From CBDCWQ01 sp965223435 (GTDB lineage Bacteria; Myxococcota; Kuafuiibacteriia; Kuafuiibacteriales; Kuafuiibacteriaceae): a stretch of DNA of 64,000 bases. How positions within the stretch are numbered: the first letter of the stretch is position 1; each line of letters begins with the position of its first letter. Positions 18,422 to 27,253 of the stretch are shown one piece after another. The translations under genes and the position numbers were made by a program. The stretch spans positions 310,001 through 374,000 of the forward strand of contig CBDCWQ010000019.1 of the NCBI GenBank assembly GCA_965223435.1, given 5' to 3'. The notes beneath the pieces are model-generated. The model ran no database searches, had not been told where the DNA came from, and saw nothing but the letters and a program-made list of their open reading frames with translations.

Positions 18422-19534
18422 ATGAGCCGAGGGCCTGCAGCCAAGAAACTCATGGTTCCACGCGGAGTTCGACGGCGCCTGGAACATCTCATTCGCCGCC
18501 AACGTGCGCCGCACGGCGTCATCATGCGGGCACGGGTTGTGTTGATGGCGCGGGAGGGGGTCGGTACCGAAGAACTTGCGAGGAGGCTAAGTGTGTCCTC
18601 GAGGATGGTGAGAAAGTGGAAGAAGCGTTTTGCTAAAGATCCGAGTGTAGGGTGTTTGCGGGATGGGAAACGTACCGGACGGCCCGCCCGAATCCCGGTG
18701 GCGGTTCGGTGCCAGCTGGTCCAACTCGCTTGTCACCGTCCAGACAGCAGTGAGGCTCCGGCCCCCTTCCGAGATATCTGGACGTATGCATCGCTCGCAG
18801 ACGCCCTGGAAGAGTCGACAGGTTACCGGATGAGCGTGAGCGAGGTCGGACGGGTGCTCCGGTTTGAGAATCTGCGCCCACACAGAGTCCGTCAGTGGTT
18901 GAAATCATCCGATACGAATTTTCTTCCGAAGGCAAAGCGCATCTGCCGGTTGTACAGAAATCCTCCGAAAGGTGCGGTGGTCGTGTGCGTAGACGAAAAG
19001 CCTATGCAGGTGCTCGAAAGAAAGCACCCGACCTATCGAAATCCACAGGATGGGTCGGTGCGCTATGAGTTCGAGTACAGGCGCCACGGCACACAATGCT
19101 TGTTGGCTGCATTCAACGTAAAAACAGGACGGGTCTTGGGGCGCGTCGTCCCGCACCGCAGCGCCGACGAACTTGTGTCGTTCATGAATGAGCTGGCACG
19201 TAGATACGCCGGCAAAACCGTCTACGTGGTCTGGGACAATCTCAACATCCACTACGACGGCAAGGCAAATCGATGGAAGGCCTTCAACCGGAAGCATGGA
19301 CATCGCTTCCGATTCGTGTATACCCCGAAGCACGCGTCATGGATGAACCAGATCGAGATCTGGTTTTCGATATTGCATCGTCGAGTCCTCAAGTACGGCG
19401 ACTTTTCTTCCCATTCGATTCAGGCGTCGCGCGTGATCCGCTTCACCCGGCATTGGAACCGCTCCGAACGCCACCCGTTTCGCTGGACTTGGCGTACCAA
19501 CAAGTTGCAGAATGAGCCGCGTCGAGCTGCATAG
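18422..19534 (+). CDS. IS630-family transposase
   Basis: The 370-aa protein has an N-terminal helix-turn-helix (EELARRLSVSSRMVRKWKKRF) and a second winged helix (YASLADALEESTG), then a DDE_3 catalytic core with Asp in VVCVDEKPMQ, Asp in VVWDNLNIH and Glu in NQIEIWFSIL. The reading frame is intact and full length, so the element may still be active. It catalyses cut-and-paste transposition of the surrounding IS into TA targets. Confidence 0.93.
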   Translation: MSRGPAAKKLMVPRGVRRRLEHLIRRQRAPHGVIMRARVVLMAREGVGTEELARRLSVSSRMVRKWKKRFAKDPSVGCLRDGKRTGRPARIPVAVRCQLVQLACHRPDSSEAPAPFRDIWTYASLADALEESTGYRMSVSEVGRVLRFENLRPHRVRQWLKSSDTNFLPKAKRICRLYRNPPKGAVVVCVDEKPMQVLERKHPTYRNPQDGSVRYEFEYRRHGTQCLLAAFNVKTGRVLGRVVPHRSADELVSFMNELARRYAGKTVYVVWDNLNIHYDGKANRWKAFNRKHGHRFRFVYTPKHASWMNQIEIWFSILHRRVLKYGDFSSHSIQASRVIRFTRHWNRSERHPFRWTWRTNKLQNEPRRAA

Positions 19535-19551
19535 CTCCGTCGTCGCTGAAC

Positions 19552-19884
19552 ATGCCCGCCAAACCCAAAGCCGAACCCCACGACGCCGTGCGCGTTCAAG
19601 CGGCCTTACACGCCGCCGGTGCTACTCACCTGCGTGCGCGCAAACACGGCACTGCGATTATTGTTGAGTCCGGCCACGGTCGTAATCACGTCAAGCATTT
19701 TCGAGTCCGTCGTGACACCGTGCACCTTTGGTGCCTTGACATGGCCCACTACAGTGGACGTTGGGAACGTACGCCATTCCGCGACCATCTAGACGAATTG
19801 ATCCTGATGGTGCTCGAGCAGTTCCCCTGGACCCTTACTCCAATCGACGAAAACCCGGAACGGACTTACGATCCGGAGTACTAG
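19552..19884 (+). CDS. Small passenger protein of the IS630 element
   Basis: The 110-aa product is basic at its N-terminus and contains HGTAIIVESG, VKHFRVRRDTVHLWCLDM and WERTPFRDHLDELI, with no domain I can name. It starts 17 bp after the transposase stop and its own stop codon (TAG at 19882) is made from the target-site TA plus the next host base, so it lies inside the element. It could be a transposition accessory or a captured cargo gene. The function is unknown. Confidence 0.7.
   Translation: MPAKPKAEPHDAVRVQAALHAAGATHLRARKHGTAIIVESGHGRNHVKHFRVRRDTVHLWCLDMAHYSGRWERTPFRDHLDELILMVLEQFPWTLTPIDENPERTYDPEY
19851..19881 (-). repeat. IS630 right terminal inverted repeat
   Basis: The complement reads GTACTCCGGATCGTAAGTCC and onward, matching the left end. 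It overlaps the last codons of the passenger gene. Confidence 0.8.
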
Positions 19885-19934
19885 TGCCACTGCGCAGTCG
19901 CGCCGAACGCCAAGCCCCTAACAAAAAAAGCCAC

Positions 19935-20402
19935 GTGCGAATCATGCTCCTCTCGGCTCTCATTGTCTGGGTGTGGCCCGGTCACCACGCCAAAGCGCAG
20001 GAGCCACTGCGCTCCTACCTTCGGGAAGCCCATCGAGGCGATGCAGCTTATGACGCTGGACTGTACCCAGAAGCCTCGCGTCGCTATACAACAGCCCTCG
20101 GCTTGGGTGTAGAGCTCGGGGTTGACGAATGTACACATCGTCTGGCGGCAATACGATTGTACAAGACCGTTCCCGCGCTCCGTCGTTCCGTCAAGAAGCA
20201 CAGACAATCAATCGCTGATGTGAATATTCGGGTTGCATTCCTTAACATCACTGGAGACTATGCGCTTGCCTCGAAGCGGCTTGCTGAGGTCGTTGCGCTC
20301 GGAAAACGCGAACTCGCAACCAAGAGCGTCACCGTTTTGGACGAGCAGGAAGCAATCTTGAGACGAAGCCTTTCTCTTTTGGCCTTTTTGCATTTGCTCT
20401 AG
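19935..20402 (+). CDS. Exported TPR-like protein, N-terminal piece
   Basis: A leader (MRIMLLSALIVWVWPGHHAKAQ) is followed by helical repeat-like sequence (AHRGDAAYDAGLYPEASRRYTTAL). I chose GTG 19935 because it supplies the basic n-region; ATG 19944 is the alternative. The frame stops at 20400, but an overlapping frame continues with ALGANQKATTLHQRASSL into the next piece, so the gene probably carries a frameshift near 20360-20395. It was probably the gene downstream of the papain-like protease before IS630 inserted. Confidence 0.6.
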   Translation: MRIMLLSALIVWVWPGHHAKAQEPLRSYLREAHRGDAAYDAGLYPEASRRYTTALGLGVELGVDECTHRLAAIRLYKTVPALRRSVKKHRQSIADVNIRVAFLNITGDYALASKRLAEVVALGKRELATKSVTVLDEQEAILRRSLSLLAFLHLL

Positions 20403-20449
20403 GGGCCAACCAAAAGGCGACAACACTCCATCAGCGGGCCTCGTCGTTG

Positions 20450-20791
20450 ATGATGAAATCCATCCGAGATGAGCCCTTCGATCGCTTCATACGAACCGCT
20501 CTTCAGGGGCGCCAAAACGAGCTACAGGGTAACCTACGTACGGCCCAAAAACTTTATCGCTCGGCCCTGCGGCACTTTCCCGAATTTCCGGTCGACCATT
20601 GCAATCATGCCACGGTGTTGGATTGGTCTATCAACCTCGCCCAAAAAGCCAAGAACCAAAAACTCGCCCGCAAACTGACCAAAAAACGACAAGCGTTCCG
20701 AGGGTGCCCGCTTGGAGCAAAACGCCCATTGCTCAACGTCAATTACATAGTCCCGCTGACGATCATTAGATCTCCCCAAGACGCCGCTTAA
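20450..20791 (+). CDS. TPR-like protein, C-terminal piece
   Basis: The 113-aa frame encodes helical repeat sequence (GRQNELQGNLRTAQKLYRSALRHFPEF, with NHATVLDWSINLAQKAKN next), typical of tetratricopeptide repeats, followed by a basic tail. It lacks a leader or clear ribosome-binding site of its own and reads as the continuation of the preceding exported protein after a frameshift. Confidence 0.5.
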   Translation: MMKSIRDEPFDRFIRTALQGRQNELQGNLRTAQKLYRSALRHFPEFPVDHCNHATVLDWSINLAQKAKNQKLARKLTKKRQAFRGCPLGAKRPLLNVNYIVPLTIIRSPQDAA

Positions 20792-20893
20792 ATCGCAACC
20801 GATTTGGCAGTCTGGTTTACTGGTTCTCCCTTTCTATTTTCCCTTCTCCGTGGTTGTGAATCATTCTCCCCGACAGGATCGCCGCGGTTCGAG

Positions 20894-20959
20894 GCGACGG
20901 GCACACGGTCTGCTTTTGGGACCCCATGATCCCGAGGCTGCAGGCCGTGTGCCCGTCGC
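20894..20959. other. Long hairpin, 20-bp stem
   Basis: Arms GCGACGGGCACACGGTCTGC (20894-20913) and 20940-20959 pair over 20 positions with a single G-U wobble around a 26-nt loop. It lies in the otherwise empty 20792-21140 interval next to the IS21 istB end. It may be a terminator-like barrier, part of the element end or the footprint of another element. No T-run follows. Confidence 0.7.
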
Positions 20960-21140
20960 ATGCAACAGCGCGGGCCATGAACGGTTTGAATGACGGATGC
21001 CAGAGTAAACCTCCAATCTGAAGGCCCGTATGTCTGCGGTGGCCGTACCCTTGGGGGGATCGCGTTCATCGATTCTAGGCGATCCTCGAAAGCGGTTTTT
21101 GGGCGTTCCCGAGAAAATTTGGGGTTTGAATCGATTTTTT

Positions 21141-21953
21141 TCATGCGTGGACCTCCTTGGCGGGTACGGATGACTCTTGGGCTCTTTGGGTATTTCTCTT
21201 CTCGGCTTCACCTTTGCGGATGCTGCTGCCGATCATCTCCAAGATGACAGCGTGGTGGACGAGCCGATCGATCGCCGCAGCCGTAGTCATCGGATCCTTG
21301 AAGATTTTATCCCATTCACTGAAGACCAAATTGCTGGTGATGATGACACTCTTCCGCTCGTAGCGTTCGGCGAGAAAAGTAAAGAGGACCTCCATCTCCT
21401 CTCGCGCCTGCTGTACGTACCCAATGTCGTCGACGATGACGACATCAAATCGATCGAGTACCCCAAGCTCTTTCTCAAGCCGGAGGTCTCGGCGGGCGGC
21501 AAGCAACCGCTGCACCAATGCGAAAGTGGGTGTGAAGAGAACGCGATGGCCTCGGTGGATCAACTCATGCCCGATGGCGCAGGCTACGTGAGTCTTGCCT
21601 CGACCCGGTAGACCAAAGAGAAGAATGTTCTCTGCGCGTCGACAAAAGTCCCCCTCGCAAAGTGCGGGAAGTGTCTTCGCAACCGCCTTCGGAAGTCTCT
21701 TGAGGTTGAGCCTCGCCCGAGTCTTTTCCGGTGGGAGCTTCGAGGCCGCCAAGAAACGGCCCATTCGGCGTTGTTTTCGCTCCTCGACTTCCAGAAAGGC
21801 AAGATGGCGTAGGTACTGGCCGAAGGTCAAACCTTCACGCTCTGCCTTTTGCGCGACCTCTTCCGCGTACCGTGCAAAGGCGGGAAGACGAAGCGAGCGT
21901 AACAGAAGAGTCAAGGGGGCATCCTGCATACTGGTTGTTGGGGTGGTACTCAT
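21141..21953 (-). CDS. istB: IS21-family helper ATPase IstB
   Basis: The 270-aa protein has the IstB/DnaC-like AAA+ signature: Walker A GLPGRGKTH, Walker B VVIVDDIGYV, and the N-terminal LRLPAFARYAEEVAQKAEREG helix. It assists the transposase in target DNA capture. Its ATG overlaps the istA stop as ATGA (21950-21953), the usual IS21 arrangement. The reading frame is intact. Confidence 0.93.
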   Translation of the reverse strand: MSTTPTTSMQDAPLTLLLRSLRLPAFARYAEEVAQKAEREGLTFGQYLRHLAFLEVEERKQRRMGRFLAASKLPPEKTRARLNLKRLPKAVAKTLPALCEGDFCRRAENILLFGLPGRGKTHVACAIGHELIHRGHRVLFTPTFALVQRLLAARRDLRLEKELGVLDRFDVVIVDDIGYVQQAREEMEVLFTFLAERYERKSVIITSNLVFSEWDKIFKDPMTTAAAIDRLVHHAVILEMIGSSIRKGEAEKRNTQRAQESSVPAKEVHA

Positions 21954-23472
21954 GCGTGCACCTCCTGCAAAAGCTCATTGTAGCTGACCAAGTCCACATT
22001 TTGGGGCAAGAGCTCTGGAACGCTGACTGCGGTTGCCGCCGCCAACAGGACTTTGATACCCTCGCTCGTAATGGGCTGCGCCTCCTCGAGAAACAAAGAC
22101 AGGGCGGCTTCGACATCGGCCTCCATGTGTGTGGCGGCCAAGTAGAGGATGCGAAGGTATTCAAGATCGCCCTTGGTGCCCCGACGTTCTTCAGCGATGG
22201 CGTCATACGCTTTCCGAAAGACCGGCGTTGGAAACATCTCCTCACGATACACATAGCGCGCGAAACCACCGGGCTTTCGGACCAATGACCAAATGACATG
22301 GCGGTAATCGATTCGGTGCCGATTCTTTCCTCGGAGGCGTTCACACGAAAGCTCGGGCTCGGTGCGATGCCCAAAGTAGGCCTCGATTCGATCCTCATAG
22401 ATGCGCACGCGTAGTTTGTGTCCTATCAGCCGGGAGGGCACCGAGTATGAGCAGTGCCGCACCCGGATCGTGCTCCAGTCACTGACCATGACCGATTCTT
22501 CGGTATACTCTGGCAATTTGGCGGCACACAGCTCCCGCATTGCATCCAACTCTTCCTTCACCCGCAGACCCCGTGCCCGGTTCGCTTTCCGGTTCACCTT
22601 GTCCACAAAGGCCTGCCACGCCTCCACACTCTCGAAGTCGCGACCCCCACGAAGTAAAAGGGCTTGCTCCAGTTGTCGCTTGACGACACCATTTTGAGAT
22701 TCCACATCCCCGTTTTGTTCTTTCGCCCCAACGGATGTCGTTCTTGGTTTCATCCCAAAGTGCCGCATCAGAGCCAATACTCCTCATTGAACGGCCGTTC
22801 TCGGATTTCGTCGACCCCTTCCTCCTCTTTCTTTTTCTCTGAGATGCGATGAGTTGCTGCACTGGAGTTGTCGGTCTGGTGTTCCCCGGGAACGCGACCC
22901 AGTTGAAACAAGGCACGTTGGACGCCCTTTCTTATCGCGGCCATCGACTCTGACAAACATACCGTCGCCCATCGCCAATTCGAGTACGGCAGGGCGAACA
23001 CGCAGAGCATGTGAACGAACGGAACCCCAGCGATCGTAATCAAAAGCTCCGTAGCCCATGTGAAATCCGTCTGCGCTCTTTCTCCAGGACGATGGGCCTG
23101 ACCTAGGAACACATTCTTCTCCGGGCCTGAACGCGCACGCCACTCCCGAATCCGCCGCTGCAACGTCCGTAATTGACCCCACCCATAGCGGCCCGGCTCC
23201 TTCTCCTGCAGGGACTCGAACAGCGTTTTCGCCTCGAGGCCCGGCGACTCTTGAAGCTGCTGTTCAATCTCCGGCCAGACATCGACAAACGGATCTTCTC
23301 GCGTCCTCCAGGTCCGCGGCGTCTTCAATTCCGAGGGGAGCTTTCCCGCCCCCACATATTTCCGGGCTGTTTTGCGGTCCATGTCCGCCTTCATCGCGGC
23401 GCGGCCGATCCTCCCGTGCTTGCTCATCTCTTCCATTACTTTCCTCACCTGGGCGTCACTCACAGCTCTCAT
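21950..23472 (-). pseudogene. istA: IS21-family transposase IstA, frameshifted
   Basis: The N-terminal frame (23472-22768) has the helix-turn-helix region and two catalytic Asp motifs (AQTDF, HQTDNSSAATH). It stops right after NEEYW. The next frame resumes at that point with ALMRHFGMKPRTTSVGAKEQNGDVES (catalytic Glu in GDVES) and runs to the istB overlap. The join TATTGGCTCTGATG near 22775 needs one extra G to give YWALMRHFG, so a single-base deletion is likely. IS21 does not normally use programmed frameshifting in istA, so this copy is probably inactive. Confidence 0.85.
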
Positions 23473-23528
23473 GGCGCGACCGAAACCATCAGTCGTTCCA
23501 GATATCTAGCCGTTTGTCCCTGCTTTCG

Positions 23529-23574
23529 TGGGGAGATCTAACCGTCGTTCATGGGGAGATGTAATTGTCGCTCA
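23529..23574. repeat. Two 23-bp tandem direct repeats at IS21 end
   Basis: Units 23529-23551 and 23552-23574 (TGGGGAGATNTAANNGTCG core) match at 19 of 23 positions. IS21-family ends usually carry such repeats as transposase binding sites. The position 57 bp before the istA start supports this. Confidence 0.75.
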
Positions 23575-23720
23575 GCACGCCCATAGACCATTCTCTCGTC
23601 GCCCAGTTTCTCGGGAACGTGGCTCGCCTCTGTTACCGCTCCGTCTATATGATGGGGCAGCGATCCAGCTTTCCGATGCCCATCACGGAGGCGCCTAGGG
23701 GAAACCGGTGGATGATGGAC

Positions 23721-23924
23721 TTAGCGTTCGTATGCCTGCTCTTGGTCTGAATTGTCTGCCTGGCGTTCGCAGAAGCGATCAAGGAGAAGCTCGGACATCT
23801 TCGGTCCATGCGCCTTCCAGATGGCCGCGACCGCGTTCTCGAGGAAATGGACGAGGCGGAGGGCTTCGTCCGGGGTAAACGGTGGCAGAGGAATGCTCAG
23901 CGCGTTCTTTTTCGGTGGTGTCAT
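23721..23924 (-). CDS. Small protein at end of transposon operon
   Basis: The 67-aa product (MTPPKKNALSIPLPPFTPDE, then EALRLVHFLENAVAAIWKAHG) has a basic start and a helical middle. It overlaps the ATPase stop by 4 nt, so it is translationally coupled and probably a genuine transposon gene. No family is recognised; a role as an accessory is inferred only from linkage. Confidence 0.6.
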   Translation of the reverse strand: MTPPKKNALSIPLPPFTPDEALRLVHFLENAVAAIWKAHGPKMSELLLDRFCERQADNSDQEQAYER

Positions 23925-24727
23925 GATGTCTCCTCCTCGTGGAGGTCGATCAGATGATGGCGCTCCACCAGCTTACTTTTCTTCTGCGCGGCGACCTTGA
24001 TCGCCCGGGCCGCGATGCGATCGATGTCACGCAGGCTTCCGAGCGCCGCCTCATGAATCATGGCGATCGCATCGGAGGTGAAGACCTCTCGCGTGACGCC
24101 CGCGACGGCCAAACGCTTTTGCAAATAGGTGGTGGTATCTTCCGGTGTGAGGGCCTCGATGAAGAAGCGATGCCTGAGACGGCTATAGAGCGAACGATTC
24201 CTTCTCAGTCGGAGTCGGTCGTCCAGCTCGGGCAGCCCCACAAGCAGGAGAGAAAGGAGCGCTCGACTGTCCCAGTCGAAATTCATCAGAATGTGGAGAT
24301 GGTCCAAGACGTCCTGATGCATCAAGTGCGCCTCATCAAGTAAGAATACCGGATACACTTTCTCCTTGGTGAGTTCCTCGACGTTACTGGCCACCGCGGC
24401 AAAGACGGCCGCGGCGGATGCTTTGGGCAAAAGCCCCAGCGCATGACACAGCTGGCGATAGAAATCCCGCCGGCCGAGCGTCACGTTGGAGCAGTAGGTG
24501 AGCCGAAATCCTCCCTGCCCCAACCGATGCCGGAGGGCCCTGAGGACGCAGGTTTTTCCGACGCCGGGGTCTCCGACGAGGAGGACGGATTCTTTGGCTG
24601 TAAGGGCCTGACAGAGGTCGTCCACAAGGACGGCCTTGGACGGAGGCAGCCAGAGGTTTTGATCGGAAATCTCCTTGGAAAAAGGAGTGGTTTTGAAGCC
24701 AAAGTGGCGAAGCTCGGTGGGTCTCAT
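23921..24727 (-). CDS. TniB/ExeA-like AAA+ transposition ATPase
   Basis: The 268-aa protein starts with FGFKTTPFSKEI, the pattern of ExeA/TniB-like ATPases, with Walker A GDPGVGKTC, Walker B VFLLDEAHLM, sensor region LLLVGLPEL and an arginine-rich RLRHRF segment. Such proteins select target DNA for a partner DDE transposase. It is intact, but its operon with the transposase is now broken by the IS66-type insertion. Confidence 0.88.
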   Translation of the reverse strand: MRPTELRHFGFKTTPFSKEISDQNLWLPPSKAVLVDDLCQALTAKESVLLVGDPGVGKTCVLRALRHRLGQGGFRLTYCSNVTLGRRDFYRQLCHALGLLPKASAAAVFAAVASNVEELTKEKVYPVFLLDEAHLMHQDVLDHLHILMNFDWDSRALLSLLLVGLPELDDRLRLRRNRSLYSRLRHRFFIEALTPEDTTTYLQKRLAVAGVTREVFTSDAIAMIHEAALGSLRDIDRIAARAIKVAAQKKSKLVERHHLIDLHEEETS

Positions 24728-24888
24728 TCGCGGGTCTCCTTTCGGATGTTTCGTCGGGCTCGGTTAAGCAAGGCGCCGTTCGGATCGAAGGAGAGCTCCT
24801 TTTTGTTTGCCGTCTCCTCGATGCGGGCCCTTCTTCGTTTTCCATTTTTGACCGTAACCAGTGCATTGAGAGGCATCCTCGAAAACTC
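24724..24888 (-). pseudogene. Displaced C-terminal tail of the DDE transposase
   Basis: A 54-codon open segment ends in TGA overlapping the ATPase ATG. It encodes VTVKNGKRRRARIEETANKK and FDPNGALLNRARR, which looks like a basic transposase tail. It has no start of its own. The most economical reading is that it is the original 3' end of the transposase gene at 28015-29388, cut off by the IS66-type insertion. Confidence 0.6.
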
Positions 24889-25152
24889 TTAGCGCGATGG
24901 GCTCCGGCGCCATCTGAGACCCAACAGTCTACCGGCTTCGAAGGTGCATGTGGAGCGACGAGATGCCTGGGTAGCTGGGCTCAGATGGGTTGCGCGAGGC
25001 CAGGTTTGCAAGCCTGAGTGGGTGTCGTCGGTCCACGTGTCGGATTCCCGGTTTTCTACTTTGTGCCTGGCTGAGGTCAAGGCCGTGTGGATCTGGCGGT
25101 GGTTTGCCGGTCGTGGTGCTTTGCGAAGATTCGGTCGGCTCAGGATGGGAGA

Positions 25153-27246
25153 CTACGACGTTTCTTTCGTTTTGCGACAACTCCAAGCGAGGGGTGTATA
25201 ACGTTCCGGATACTTGGCAACTAACCCAGGATCCGTTTTCATGACATCAACAAGGTACGCGTGAACCGGAACTCTGGCCGCAACCGAAGTTTGTACAATA
25301 GTGCGTAGTATATCAAGGACAATGCGTCCCTCTGTCGTCCTGCGAAAGAGGGAACTTTTCTCAATCAGTTTCTCGACTCGGAGGAGGCGTTCTCGAAGGT
25401 TGTTCGTTGCCTCGAGCCTTGGGTTGCGAAGATACGCGGTAAGTTTTTCAAAGTGCTTGATGATGTACCTTGCAGCCGTCCCGAGGGGTGTCGCCTTGGA
25501 CCAAATGGTTGCGATCTGTTGTGCGAGCACCTTCATATGTTCCCAGACTTCCCGACTATCATTGCTTCTTACTGCGGAAACATTATCGTAATTGCGGCCG
25601 TAAAGGTCGAGCAAATGCTCGTGCAAAGCGAGCTCCCTGAAAAGATGGAGCATATAGGCTGCGTGTGTGGGGTCGTGATCTTCGTATTGAGCAAAGGGGC
25701 GTCTGGCATGAGCAGAGCATCCAGCATAGTCGATGTCGAAGTTTTCGGTGAATTTCTTCTCTCTAACGAAGTTCGAGCTGCTGAGGTCAGCTTGTACGGT
25801 GAGTTGACGCGCATCGGGATTCCTTATTTCGAAAAGCATAGCCAGCAGGTCTCCGAAACTTCCGAAGTGGGTTCGGTAGAACGTGATCATACTTTCCGGG
25901 CGCTCAGGGTCAGTTCGACCCGTCGCGACCGTAACATGCAGTCCCTCTTTTGAATTTTTTCCGTCGCGCTTCATCGATTCGAACGCAAGCATCCGGCCGA
26001 CCAGAACACAAAGGGATGGCTCCGTGAGTGGTCTGCGCTTAGCGGCTCGGTCGCCCTCTGCTCTGTGTTCGAGAATTCTATCCCTGTCTTTCATGCATTC
26101 GGCATAACTGTTTTCGGCATCCTCTGTTGTGCGATAACCTGCCCATGGAGGCGATGTTCCCCTTCCGCCCTTTCGCTTCGAAAAGTACGATGAAATCTCA
26201 AGTACGCGGCATGAAGTGTCGTCGCCCGCCAGAATTTCGCAGTCCGCAAGTTGTTTGGCGAGTTCCAAATAGATCGAAACAAAACGCTTAGCAATATAAT
26301 GGGCCATGCGACCCAGGCCTCCAGCCGTGAACCGTTTCGCATTCGTCGTCAGCATCCGGGCAAGTCGGTTGAGAGGCGTTGCGTACTGGGCAATCATCAC
26401 AGCCAATGTCGCCAGTGCCTGCCAGGTTACGGCATAACGCGGCGGACCGATGTCAGCCGTTGAGGCAGAAACGACTTTACGGTCACCGCTCTTTGTAACT
26501 ACGATCTTCTTCTCTATCTCGAGTTCGACCCGAGTGACCGCCACAGAGAAATCGTAGCGCACCCGGGACTCGTTGATTGTGTCTATTACGCGCTCCGCAT
26601 CGCCATTCGGCAGAAATTCAACCGGTAGGGTGCGTTGTTCAACACTCGGTGACACGAGGCTGGTGTTCATCAGCGTTTCGGTAGACGATTTCAACGCAGG
26701 CTCGTCTTCGCCGCCGACCTCTAAGTGCTCGATGAGAGCAGTGGCCTCGGACTTCGATTCAGCCTTTTCTTCATCGGAAAGCTCGATCTCCTCGACCGGT
26801 ACGCCCGATTTTAACGCGCTCACGATTTCCGTACTTGGCCATTCTTCAGCGAGATTAGACAATTTTTTCTTCAGTTTCTTGGCATTGGACATGTGCTTTC
26901 TCCTGAGTGCTTTGTGGCGTTCCGCCAACGACTCGGCACGGTCATGCAATTGCAAAAGCCGCTCCCGTTTACTCAACGCATCAGGCTTAGGCGTCGACTT
27001 GACCCCCTTGAGAGGGTCCCCGCTCGGACGTTTTTCACTCGACGGAACGATTCCCAACGCACGCCCGAGCTCTCGTGAATACCGGCTATACTTTCTCTGG
27101 GACCCGCAACCCGAAATCAGATCCTTCAAAACCGTACTCAGGAACCGTTGCAGGGGCGCAGGCGCTGTCTCTACGGTGCGGCCAAGCCACTCAATAGCCA
27201 CCTTACGCTGAGCATCACTGAGCTTGCCGACGTCACCAAGCTCCAT
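25153..27246 (-). CDS. tnpC: IS66-family transposase TnpC (divergent, long)
   Basis: The 697-aa protein ends with the IS66 C-terminal pattern RLEATNNLRERLLRVEKLIEKS (catalytic Glu in LRER) and carries GCSAHARRPF, equivalent to GCWAHARRKF, with candidate catalytic Asp residues in LAGDDTSC and VQADLSSSN. It is longer than typical TnpC (about 500 aa) because of a charged N-terminal region of roughly 200 residues, and no zinc-finger linker is obvious. The ATG at 27246 lies 7 nt after the tnpB stop; the frame is open further upstream but overlaps tnpB. Confidence 0.85.
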   Translation of the reverse strand: MELGDVGKLSDAQRKVAIEWLGRTVETAPAPLQRFLSTVLKDLISGCGSQRKYSRYSRELGRALGIVPSSEKRPSGDPLKGVKSTPKPDALSKRERLLQLHDRAESLAERHKALRRKHMSNAKKLKKKLSNLAEEWPSTEIVSALKSGVPVEEIELSDEEKAESKSEATALIEHLEVGGEDEPALKSSTETLMNTSLVSPSVEQRTLPVEFLPNGDAERVIDTINESRVRYDFSVAVTRVELEIEKKIVVTKSGDRKVVSASTADIGPPRYAVTWQALATLAVMIAQYATPLNRLARMLTTNAKRFTAGGLGRMAHYIAKRFVSIYLELAKQLADCEILAGDDTSCRVLEISSYFSKRKGGRGTSPPWAGYRTTEDAENSYAECMKDRDRILEHRAEGDRAAKRRPLTEPSLCVLVGRMLAFESMKRDGKNSKEGLHVTVATGRTDPERPESMITFYRTHFGSFGDLLAMLFEIRNPDARQLTVQADLSSSNFVREKKFTENFDIDYAGCSAHARRPFAQYEDHDPTHAAYMLHLFRELALHEHLLDLYGRNYDNVSAVRSNDSREVWEHMKVLAQQIATIWSKATPLGTAARYIIKHFEKLTAYLRNPRLEATNNLRERLLRVEKLIEKSSLFRRTTEGRIVLDILRTIVQTSVAARVPVHAYLVDVMKTDPGLVAKYPERYTPLAWSCRKTKETS

Positions 27247-27253
27247 CGCAAGC

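Larger units (their letters stand above)
18355..19881 (+). mobile_element. IS630-family insertion sequence with passenger gene
   Basis: The element is 1527 bp and flanked by TA at 18353-18354 and 19882-19883, the two-base duplication typical of IS630. Both sites lie in the CTAG context known as the preferred IS630 target. Its ends are imperfect inverted repeats: GTAC, then AAGTCCG and TCCGGGTTT at identical spacing, about 23 of 31 positions matching. It encloses the transposase and a 110-codon gene. Removing it restores GACTAGTGCC, so the host gene's stop codon is the insertion site. Confidence 0.85.
21141..23579 (-). mobile_element. IS21-family insertion sequence (ends approximate)
   Basis: It holds istA (frameshifted) and istB in the standard order with 4-nt overlap. 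The istA-proximal end is marked by two 23-bp direct repeats at 23529-23574. The istB-proximal end could not be identified with confidence and may be degraded. Confidence 0.8.

Noticed and set aside
24900..25150. Short plus-strand frames downstream of IS66 tnpC
   Set aside because: No homology, start signals or consistent codon use; probably the non-coding end of the element.
26573..27211. Plus-strand 212-codon frame
   Set aside because: Antisense to the IS66 TnpC N-terminal region, which has the recognisable family motifs on the other strand.
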